64,000 nucleotides of DNA. It comes from Aestuariimicrobium ganziense. Lineage in GTDB: Bacteria; Actinomycetota; Actinomycetes; Propionibacteriales; Propionibacteriaceae. Each line of letters begins with the position of its first letter. The first letter of the stretch is position 1. Below are positions 57,141-64,000 of the stretch, piece after piece. A model generated the notes under the pieces. That model ran no database searches. It saw only the letters and a program-made list of their open reading frames with translations, and had not been told where the DNA came from. The translations under genes and the position numbers were made by a program. The DNA is taken from positions 43,936 to 107,935 of the forward strand of contig NZ_JACYIZ010000006.1 of the NCBI RefSeq assembly GCF_015352975.1. The letters are read 5' to 3'.

Positions 57141-57688
57141 TGGGCGGCTCCCTTGGACTGCGGGGTGCGGAGGTCGGGCTTGCCGGTGGAGGGCAGGCCC
57201 AGGAAGTAGGCCTGCTCGTCGGCACCCAGTCGCCGCGGGTGCGGCGGCTGCTCCATGCCCGACAGCAGCGGGGCGAGCAATTGGTCCTTCTCGTAGATCA
57301 GTGACGCCCGGGTGTTGTCGGCGAGCTTGAACTCGTTGGTCATGGTGAGCGCCCGGGTCGGACACGCCTCGATGCACAACCCGCACAGGATGCAGCGCAG
57401 GTAGTTGATCTGGTAGACCCGGCCGTAGCGCTCACCGGGCGAGTAGCGGTCGTCCTCGGTGTTGTCAGCACCCTCGACGTAGATCGCGTCCGCCGGGCAC
57501 GCCCAGGCACACAGCTCACAGCCCACGCACTTCTCCAGGCCGTCGGGCCAGCGGTTCAGCTGGTGGCGGCCGTGGAAGCGCGGTGCGGTGACCTTCTCAC
57601 CCTTGTGGGGGTAGTCCTGGGTGAAGGTCTTGCGGAACATCGTCTCGAACGTGAGACCGAAGCCCGCCCAGCCGTCGAACAGCCCCAT
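57137..57688 (-). CDS. nuoI: NADH-quinone oxidoreductase subunit I
   Basis: The 183-residue 2x[4Fe-4S] subunit with [12 protein letters not shown] and [12 protein letters not shown]. An N-terminal amphipathic region leads to the [19 protein letters not shown] segment. The ATG overlaps the nuoH stop by one base. Compare the smaller second copy at 41259-41642. Confidence 0.97.
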   Translation of the reverse strand: MGLFDGWAGFGLTFETMFRKTFTQDYPHKGEKVTAPRFHGRHQLNRWPDGLEKCVGCELCAWACPADAIYVEGADNTEDDRYSPGERYGRVYQINYLRCILCGLCIEACPTRALTMTNEFKLADNTRASLIYEKDQLLAPLLSGMEQPPHPRRLGADEQAYFLGLPSTGKPDLRTPQSKGAAQ

Positions 57689-59025
57689 CAGGACTCATCC
57701 CCCTTCGTGACGGACGACTCCTCGTCCAGCGGTTGAGCGGTCGAGTGGACGACGCCGGCCATCTCGGGCAGCGTCTGCCCGGGCAGCGGCGGCACCGGGT
57801 AGCCCCCGGCGAAGGCGTCGAAGTCGCCGTCGGGCACCTCGAGCTTGCCGGGCGTGCGGTCGTCCGGTCTGCCGCCGAAGAACAGGTAGGCGGCAGCGGC
57901 CAGGATGATCACGGCGCCGATGCCGAGCACGACACCCTGCGAGACCCAGCCCTCGCGCTGGTTCACCTTGAGCAGGGCCACGAGCAGGATCCAGACCAGC
58001 GAGATCTCGATCAGCCACTTCCAGCCCAGGTGCATGAACTGGTCGTAGCGCATGCGGGGCAGGGTGCCGCGCAACCAGACGAAACCGGTGAACAGCAACT
58101 GCACCTTGAGCATGAACCAGATCGGGCCGAACCAGCCGGAGTCGAGGAACTCGATGTTGTTGAACGGGAACGGGGCCCGGTAGCCGCCTAGGAACAGCGT
58201 GGTCGCCACCGCCGAGACGGTCACCATGTTGATGTACTCGGACAGGAAGTACAGGGCGTAGCGGAAGCCGGAGTACTCGGTGAGGTAGCCCGACACCAGT
58301 TCGGACTCACACTCGGGCAGGTCGAAGGGGGCGCGGTTGGTCTCGCCGACCATCGAGATCACGTACATCACGAACGAGGGGAACAGCAGCACTGCGTACC
58401 ACTGCGGGATCTCGACCGGCCCGATCGACCAGGCGTTGGCCTGGCTCTCGACGATGCCGGAGGTCGACATGGTCGAGCTGTACATGAACACCGCCACCAG
58501 GGCCAGGCCCATGGTGATCTCGTAGGAGATCATCTGCGCTGTCGAGCGAATGCCACCGAGCAGCGAGTAGACCGAGTTGGACGCCCAGCCGGCCAGCACG
58601 ATGCCGTAGATGCCGATGGAGGCGATCGCCAGCACGAACAGGGTGGCCACGGGCAGGTCGGTGAGCTGCAGACGGGTCCTGTGACCGAACATGGTCACCT
58701 CACCGCCGAACGGGATCACCGCCCACGCGGTGAAGGCGGCGACGCCGGTGAGGAACGGCGCCAGGTTGAAGACCCACTTGTCGGTCTTGGCCGGGCGGAA
58801 GTCCTCCTTGACGATCAGCTTCGCGCCGTCGGCCAGGGCCTGGAACAGTCCGAACGGGCCGTTCATGATCGGGCCGAGGCGGTGCTGCATCTTGCCGACG
58901 ACGCGCCGCTCGTACCAGACGTTGAAGATGGTCCACAGCAGCAGGACGACGAACAGCCCCACCACCTTGATCAGGACGATCCACCACGGGTCGGGCCCGA
59001 AGATCGGGTTCTCGAGTGGATTCAT
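57688..59025 (-). CDS. nuoH: NADH-quinone oxidoreductase subunit H
   Basis: The quinone-site membrane subunit, 445 residues with eight helices. KMQHRLGP and the [20 protein letters not shown] loop are conserved. A hydrophilic tail of about 60 residues follows the last helix, as in other actinobacteria. It overlaps nuoG by four bases. Confidence 0.97.
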   Translation of the reverse strand: MNPLENPIFGPDPWWIVLIKVVGLFVVLLLWTIFNVWYERRVVGKMQHRLGPIMNGPFGLFQALADGAKLIVKEDFRPAKTDKWVFNLAPFLTGVAAFTAWAVIPFGGEVTMFGHRTRLQLTDLPVATLFVLAIASIGIYGIVLAGWASNSVYSLLGGIRSTAQMISYEITMGLALVAVFMYSSTMSTSGIVESQANAWSIGPVEIPQWYAVLLFPSFVMYVISMVGETNRAPFDLPECESELVSGYLTEYSGFRYALYFLSEYINMVTVSAVATTLFLGGYRAPFPFNNIEFLDSGWFGPIWFMLKVQLLFTGFVWLRGTLPRMRYDQFMHLGWKWLIEISLVWILLVALLKVNQREGWVSQGVVLGIGAVIILAAAAYLFFGGRPDDRTPGKLEVPDGDFDAFAGGYPVPPLPGQTLPEMAGVVHSTAQPLDEESSVTKGDES

Positions 59026-61475
59026 GCCGCACCTCCATCAGTCGACGGCGAATCGGGAACGGATGCATCAGCGCCGGCGGCGGCCACGGTGACCGAGCCA
59101 CCCGCACCGACACCGAGGGCCTCACGGACCGGGCGACCGGTGTTGGTCGGCACCCAGACCACCTCGTCGACCATGTCGTCGACGACGGCGACCGGCAGCT
59201 CCATCGAGCCGGCGACACCGCTGACCGTGGCCTGCTGGCCCTCGGCCAGTCCGTAGCGCTGGGCGGTGGCCGGGCTGACCCGCAGCACGGCGGGCTGGGC
59301 GGTGGCCATCAGCGCGACCTCGCCGTCGTTGCCGGCGGAGTCGTCGAGCAACTGGCGCCAAGTGGCCAGCACGGCACCCTCGGACGAGGCAGCACGCTGG
59401 GCGTCGCTGCGGGCGGTGGCCCGCTCCCCGTCCCAGGCCCCGAGCTCGTCGAGCGAGGCGCCGGCGGCCTTGCTGCCGCGGAAGCCGAGCTCGGCGCCCA
59501 TGGCGTCGGACAGGGCTCCCAGAACACGCAGGTCGGTCATCGGGGCGTTGCCCTGGCGGATCACGGTGTTGACCGTGCCACGACGGTGCTCCCAGTTGAG
59601 GAAGCTGCCGGCGTGCTCCTCGAGCAGCGCGACCGGGAAGACGACGTCGGCCCGCTGGGCGACCTCGCTGAGCCTGCTCTCGAGGCTGACCAGGAAGCTG
59701 GCCTGGTCGAGCGCCTCGCGCACGGCCTGCGGGTCGGCGAAGTCCCGGGGCTCGATGCCGGCGGTGACCAGCGCCATCTGTCCGGCTGCGGCCTCGGCGA
59801 GCATCGCCTCGGCGTCCAGCCCCTCGGTGGCGGGCAGCGAGTCGGTTCCCCACGCGGCAGCGACGTCGACGCGGGCGGTGGCGTCGGCGACCGGACGACC
59901 GCCGGGCAGCAGCCCGGGCAGGCAGCCGGCCTCGATGGCACCGATCTCGCCGGCACGACGCGGGATCCACGCGAGCTTCGCGCCCGTGGCCGAGGCCAGC
60001 CGGGCGACGGTCTGCAGGGTTCCCGGCGACTGGGCGGCACGCTCACCGACCAGAATGATCGACTCGCCGTCGATCTGGTCGGTGAGTCCGTCGAGGCACT
60101 CGGCCTCACGTCCGGGCACGCACCCCACCAGGGTGGCGCCGAGCTTGATCGACCCACGCGAGCTGTAGGGGGCGATGGTGACGACCTCGAGCTTGTTCTT
60201 GCGGTAGGCCTTGCGCAGCCGCAGGAACACGATCGGCGACTCGTCCTCGGGCTCGAAGCAGACCAGGACAACCTTCTTGGCCTTCTCGAGGTCGCGGTAG
60301 GTGACCGACTCCTCGAGGGTGCGGCCGGCGACCGCGTGGGCCAGGAAGGCGGCCTCCTCGTCCGACGAGGGACGAGAGCGGTGGTCGATGTTGTTGGTGC
60401 CGAGCACGGCCCGCGCGAAGCGGGAGTAGCCGTAGGCGGTCTCGACGGTCAGCCGGCCACCGGGCAGCACGCCGACCTTGTCACCGGCGGCCTTGAGCCC
60501 GGCGACGGCGGTGTCGATGGCCTCGTGCCAGCTGGCCGGGACGAGCTGTCCGTCACGGCGCACCAGCGGCGTGGTCACCCGGTCGTCCAGACGACCCGAG
60601 ACGAAGGCGAAACGGCCCTTGTCGCAGTTCCACTCCTCGTTGACCTCGGGGGCGTCACCGGCGAGGCGGCGCTTGACCTGGTAGTGGCGGTGGTCGCTGC
60701 GCAGCTGGCAACCCGCGGCGCAGTGCTCGCAGGTGACCGGGGTGCTGACCAGGTCGAACGGACGGGCCTGGAAGCGGTACGAGGCGCTGGTCAGGGCTCC
60801 GACCGGGCAGATCTGGATGACATTGCCCGAGAAGTAGGAGTCGTAGGGGTCGTCGGCGTAGATGCCGACCTGCTGCAGTGCGCCACGCTCGACCAGGGCG
60901 ATGAACGGGTCACCGGAGATCTGCTCCGAGAAGCGGGTGCAGCGGGCGCAGAGTACGCAGCGCTCGCGGTCGAGCAACACCTGGGCCGAGACGTTGACCG
61001 GCTTGGGGAAGGTGCGCTTGGCGCCCTCGTAGCGGGACTCGCCGTGGCCGTGGCTGAGCGCCTGGTTCTGCAGCGGGCACTCGCCGCCCTTGTCGCAGAT
61101 CGGGCAGTCGAGCGGGTGGTTGATCAGCAGGAACTCCAGCATCCCCTCCTGGGCCTTGGTGGCCACCGGGGAACTGACCTGGGTGCTGATCTTCATGCCC
61201 GGCATCGCCTCGAGGGTGCACGAGGCCTGCGGCTTGGGCATGCCTCGTCCGTTGCCCATGTCGGGCACCTCGACCATGCACTGGCGGCAGGCGCCGACCG
61301 GGTCGAGCAGCGGGTGGTCGCAGAACCGCGGGATGTCGACACCGACGCGCTCGGCGGCCCGGATGACCAAGGTGCCCTTGGGCACGCTGACCTCGATGCC
61401 GTCGATGGTGAGGGTGACCAGCTCCTCGCGGGGGGCGACCTCGGCGTTCTTGTCGGTCACGCTGTTGACGCTCAT
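59022..61475 (-). CDS. nuoG: NADH-quinone oxidoreductase subunit G
   Basis: The large iron-sulfur subunit, 817 residues. It has a 2Fe-2S site (Cys52, Cys63, Cys66, Cys86), the His/Cys N5 site (LDCPICDKGGECPLQ), a 4Fe-4S pair (CVLCARC), and CEHCAAGC of the molybdopterin-type domain, followed by a degenerate molybdopterin-oxidoreductase fold. It overlaps nuoF by four bases. Confidence 0.97.
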   Translation of the reverse strand: MSVNSVTDKNAEVAPREELVTLTIDGIEVSVPKGTLVIRAAERVGVDIPRFCDHPLLDPVGACRQCMVEVPDMGNGRGMPKPQASCTLEAMPGMKISTQVSSPVATKAQEGMLEFLLINHPLDCPICDKGGECPLQNQALSHGHGESRYEGAKRTFPKPVNVSAQVLLDRERCVLCARCTRFSEQISGDPFIALVERGALQQVGIYADDPYDSYFSGNVIQICPVGALTSASYRFQARPFDLVSTPVTCEHCAAGCQLRSDHRHYQVKRRLAGDAPEVNEEWNCDKGRFAFVSGRLDDRVTTPLVRRDGQLVPASWHEAIDTAVAGLKAAGDKVGVLPGGRLTVETAYGYSRFARAVLGTNNIDHRSRPSSDEEAAFLAHAVAGRTLEESVTYRDLEKAKKVVLVCFEPEDESPIVFLRLRKAYRKNKLEVVTIAPYSSRGSIKLGATLVGCVPGREAECLDGLTDQIDGESIILVGERAAQSPGTLQTVARLASATGAKLAWIPRRAGEIGAIEAGCLPGLLPGGRPVADATARVDVAAAWGTDSLPATEGLDAEAMLAEAAAGQMALVTAGIEPRDFADPQAVREALDQASFLVSLESRLSEVAQRADVVFPVALLEEHAGSFLNWEHRRGTVNTVIRQGNAPMTDLRVLGALSDAMGAELGFRGSKAAGASLDELGAWDGERATARSDAQRAASSEGAVLATWRQLLDDSAGNDGEVALMATAQPAVLRVSPATAQRYGLAEGQQATVSGVAGSMELPVAVVDDMVDEVVWVPTNTGRPVREALGVGAGGSVTVAAAGADASVPDSPSTDGGAA

Positions 61476-62791
61476 GCGTGTGCTCCAAGCTCAGAGTCGG
61501 CGAACAAGGCTGACTTCTCGTAGGGGAACAGTTCCCAGGCGGGCGTGGTGCAGCCGGCCTCGAACTCGTCCCGGAAGAACTTCACGGCGCTGGTGACCGC
61601 GGCCACGGCACCGTCGGCGAGTGCGCAGAACGACTTGCCGCCGATGTTGTCGGAGACGTCGAGCAGCTTCTCGATGTCGCCCGGCGACGCCTTGCCGGCC
61701 TCGAAGTTGCGCAGGGTCTGCACCAGCCACCAGGTGCCCTCACGGCACGGGGTGCACTTGCCGCAGGACTCGTGCTTGTAGAACTCGACCCAACGCAGCG
61801 TGGTGCGCACCACCGAGGTGGTCTCGTCGAAGATCTGCAGCGCGCGGGTACCGAGCATCGACCCGGCCTCGGCCATGCCCTCGAAGTCGAGCGGCACGTC
61901 GAGGTGCTCTGCGGTCAGGATCGGGGTGGACGAGCCGCCGGGGGTGAAGAACTTCAGTTCGTGCCCCTCACGCATGCCGCCACCGAGGTCGATCAGCTCA
62001 CGCAGGGTGATGCCCAGCGGGGCCTCGAACTGTCCGGGGGTCTTGACGTGGCCCGAGAGCGAGAAGATGCCGTGGCCCTTGCTCTTCTCGGTGCCCATGC
62101 CGGCGAACCAGTCCTTGCCGTTGGCGATGATGCCGGGCACCGAGGCGATCGACTCGACGTTGTTGATCACGGTCGGGCTGGCGTACAGGCCCGCGACGGC
62201 CGGGAACGGCGGACGAAGACGCGGCTGGCCGCGTCGTCCCTCGAGCGAGTCCAGCAGCGCGGTCTCCTCGCCACAGATGTAGGCGCCCGCACCGGCGTGG
62301 ACGGTGATCTCGAGGTCGTAGCCGGTACCGAGGATGTTCTTGCCGGCGTAGCCAGCCGAATAGGCCTCGCGCACGGCCTGCTGCAGGCGTCGGATGACGT
62401 GCAGCACCTCACCGCGGCAGTAGATGAACGCGTGGTGGGAGTTGCAGGCGAACGCCGAGATGATGACGCCCTCGACCAGGGTGTGCGGTGAGGCCATCAT
62501 CAGCGGGATGTCCTTGCAGGTGCCCGGCTCGGACTCGTCGGCGTTGACCACCAGGTAGACCGGGTTCGGGTTGTCCTTGGGCAGGAAGCTCCACTTCATG
62601 CCGGTCGGGAAGCCAGCACCACCGCGACCGCGCAGGTTGGCGTCCTTGACCCAGGTGACCAGGTCGGCGGGCTGCATCTCGAGGGCCTTGCGCAGTGCCT
62701 TGTAGCCGCCACGGCGCTCGTAGTTGGAGAGCTTCCAGGCCTTGTCGTCACCCCAGTTGGCGGTGAGGACGGGGGTCAGCGTGTCGGTCAC
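61472..62791 (-). CDS. nuoF: NADH-quinone oxidoreductase subunit F
   Basis: The NADH- and FMN-binding subunit, 439 residues. GRGGAGFPTGMKW is the nucleotide site, GAGAYICGEETALLDSLEG is the FMN site, and ESCGKCTPCREG holds the N3 4Fe-4S cluster. It overlaps nuoE by four bases (ATGA). Confidence 0.97.
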   Translation of the reverse strand: MTDTLTPVLTANWGDDKAWKLSNYERRGGYKALRKALEMQPADLVTWVKDANLRGRGGAGFPTGMKWSFLPKDNPNPVYLVVNADESEPGTCKDIPLMMASPHTLVEGVIISAFACNSHHAFIYCRGEVLHVIRRLQQAVREAYSAGYAGKNILGTGYDLEITVHAGAGAYICGEETALLDSLEGRRGQPRLRPPFPAVAGLYASPTVINNVESIASVPGIIANGKDWFAGMGTEKSKGHGIFSLSGHVKTPGQFEAPLGITLRELIDLGGGMREGHELKFFTPGGSSTPILTAEHLDVPLDFEGMAEAGSMLGTRALQIFDETTSVVRTTLRWVEFYKHESCGKCTPCREGTWWLVQTLRNFEAGKASPGDIEKLLDVSDNIGGKSFCALADGAVAAVTSAVKFFRDEFEAGCTTPAWELFPYEKSALFADSELGAHA

Positions 62792-63555
62792 TTCGTCTCC
62801 TCCCCAGAACTGGCCTGCTCAGAACCGGCCTGCTCGACGGGAGCCTGCTCGGCGGTGGGCGCCTTCCAACCACGCTGCTGGGCGATCCGAAGGCCGACCA
62901 GCGACGAATCGCCGGCGGTGGGACCCTCGTCGGCCAGGCCGTCGGGGAAGCCTGCCAGCACGCGCTCGGCCTCGCGCCACGAAGTGATCCGGGCGCCGCG
63001 GGTGGAGTGCACCTCTTCGTCGTTGAGCAGCTTGTCGAGCAGCTCATCGGCCTTGGCCGGGGTCATGTGGTCCATGAACTCCCAGTTGACCATCATGACC
63101 GGGGCGAAGTCGCAGGCCGCATTGCACTCGAGACGCTCGAGCGAGATCTTGCCGTCAGGCGTGGTCTCGTTCTCACCGATCCCGAGCTTGGCCTGCACCC
63201 GGTCGAGCAGGATGTCGCCGCCCATCACCGCGCACAGGGCGGTGGTGCAGACGCCGACGTGGTGCTTGCCGGCCGGGCGACGCTTGTACATCGTGTAGAA
63301 GGTCGCCACGCCCGAGACCTGGGCGGTGCTGATCTCGAGCACGTCGGCGCAGGCCTGGATGCCGGCCGGGCTGACCCGGCCGTCGACCGACTGCACCAGG
63401 TGGAGCATCGGCAGCAGCGCCGAGCGCTTCTGCGGGTAGCGAGCAGCGAGCTGCCGCAGCTCGTCCATGGTGGTCTCGTCGATGTTGGTCGACGTGTCGT
63501 CCATGTCGATCGAGCCGGAGTTCTCGAAGTGGCTCTGGAACTCATGACCGCTCAC
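62788..63555 (-). CDS. nuoE: NADH-quinone oxidoreductase subunit E
   Basis: The thioredoxin-like 2Fe-2S subunit, 255 residues, with Cys103 and Cys108 (CTTALC) and Cys144 and Cys148 (CNAAC). The last 60 or so residues form a Gln/Glu/Ala-rich tail. The start is a GTG at 63555, overlapping the nuoD stop (GTGA). Confidence 0.96.
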   Translation of the reverse strand: MSGHEFQSHFENSGSIDMDDTSTNIDETTMDELRQLAARYPQKRSALLPMLHLVQSVDGRVSPAGIQACADVLEISTAQVSGVATFYTMYKRRPAGKHHVGVCTTALCAVMGGDILLDRVQAKLGIGENETTPDGKISLERLECNAACDFAPVMMVNWEFMDHMTPAKADELLDKLLNDEEVHSTRGARITSWREAERVLAGFPDGLADEGPTAGDSSLVGLRIAQQRGWKAPTAEQAPVEQAGSEQASSGEETK

Positions 63556-64000
63556 CGGTCAACACCTCCCAGCACAGGGTCGAGGGAGGCCACGGCCACC
63601 ACGACGTCGGACATCATTGCGCCCTCGCACATCACCGGCACCGCCTGCAAGTGGTGGAATCCCGGGTCGCGGAAGTGCGCACGGTAGGGCTTGGTGCCCC
63701 CATCGCTGACCAGGTGCACACCGAGTTCACCCTTGGGCGACTCGACAGCGGCGTAGACCTGCCCCACGGGCACACGGAAGCCTTCGGTCACCAGCTTGAA
63801 GTGGTGGATCAGGGCCTCCATCGACTCGCCCATGATGTGCTTGATGTGCTCATTGCTGTTGCCCTGGCCGTCGGGGCCGACGGTGAGCTGGGCGGGCAGC
63901 GCGATCTTGGCGTCCTCGACCATCACCGGCTGGCCGGTGGTCTTCTCGAGGCGCTCGAGGCACTGGCGCACGATCTTGAGCGACTCCCAGGTCTCGTTGA
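63552..64000 (-). CDS. nuoD: NADH-quinone oxidoreductase subunit D (partial; 5' part beyond window)
   Basis: The C-terminal 148 or so residues of the 49-kDa quinone-site subunit. The frame is open to the window edge ([18 protein letters not shown]). [51 protein letters not shown] sequence and the terminal DPVLGGVDR are characteristic. nuoA-C presumably lie further upstream. Confidence 0.96.
   Translation of the reverse strand, partial: NETWESLKIVRQCLERLEKTTGQPVMVEDAKIALPAQLTVGPDGQGNSNEHIKHIMGESMEALIHHFKLVTEGFRVPVGQVYAAVESPKGELGVHLVSDGGTKPYRAHFRDPGFHHLQAVPVMCEGAMMSDVVVAVASLDPVLGGVDR

Noticed and set aside
59016..61523. An 835-codon open frame on the plus strand
   Set aside because: Antisense shadow of nuoG, low-complexity composition, no motifs.

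Overview
This is a high-GC chromosomal window from an actinomycete. The evidence is the gene order tRNA-Thr/tRNA-Met-rpmG-hadAB-murB-aminotransferase-tRNA-Trp-secE-nusG-rplKA-rplJL-rpoBC-rpsL-rpsG-fusA-tuf, a 14-subunit-type nuo operon, korAB, an MptB-type mannosyltransferase (lipoglycan synthesis), two LytR-CpsA-Psr enzymes, and heavy use of GTG/TTG starts. A member of the Propionibacteriales or a relative is my guess; the sequence alone does not settle it. No phage, integrase, transposase, CRISPR array or restriction/defence gene is visible. This is core chromosome with small islands of gene decay.

Layout. 0-4.9 kb (minus): tuf, fusA, rpsG, rpsL, with a strong promoter ahead of rpsL and a separate one for tuf. 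4.9-7.4 kb: an LCP-family gene and a tandem pair of secreted proteins ending in LPSTGN, one intact and one decayed. 7.5-15 kb: rpoC and rpoB. 15.4-20.7 kb: rplL, rplJ, an NlpC/P60 hydrolase on the plus strand, then rplA, rplK, nusG, secE and tRNA-Trp. 20.8-26 kb: a second LCP gene, a PLP aminotransferase, murB, hadB, hadA, rpmG, tRNA-Met and tRNA-Thr. 26-38.7 kb: mixed housekeeping and accessory genes: deoD, tRNA-Tyr, yajQ family, a ZIP transporter beside a wrecked ZIP remnant, MFS, a truncated aldo/keto reductase, a P-type ATPase, udgB, two intact aldo/keto reductases, exonuclease III, DUF421 and STM3941-like membrane proteins. 38.7-47.2 kb: two divergent, translationally coupled operons. One (minus) carries a second nuoB-nuoC-nuoI set followed by mptB and a hydroxyisobutyryl-CoA hydrolase. 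The other (plus) carries korA, korB and a repeat-bearing membrane protein. 47.2-50.5 kb: M13 metallopeptidase, polyprenyl diphosphate synthase and a tiny secreted protein. 51-64 kb (minus): nuoN-M-L-K-J-I-H-G-F-E-D, with nuoD cut by the window end.

How it fits together. The left half is the transcription/translation super-cluster, with cell-envelope genes interleaved. The right half is respiratory: full complex I, a likely menaquinone side-chain synthase next to it, and a partial complex-I-like B-C-I set facing a 2-oxoacid:ferredoxin oxidoreductase. That last arrangement is the most interesting functional hint here, because KorAB makes reduced ferredoxin and the extra Nuo subunits are electron-transfer subunits without an NADH module.

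The regulatory signals are unusually readable. Several genes (hadA, zupT, udgB, the M13 peptidase, an LCP gene and the second nuoB) have a TANNNT -10 element 6-7 bases before the start codon, which suggests leaderless transcription. Other signals are promoter/terminator overlaps and structured leaders in the ribosomal operons. All calls are from reading the sequence; no database search was run.
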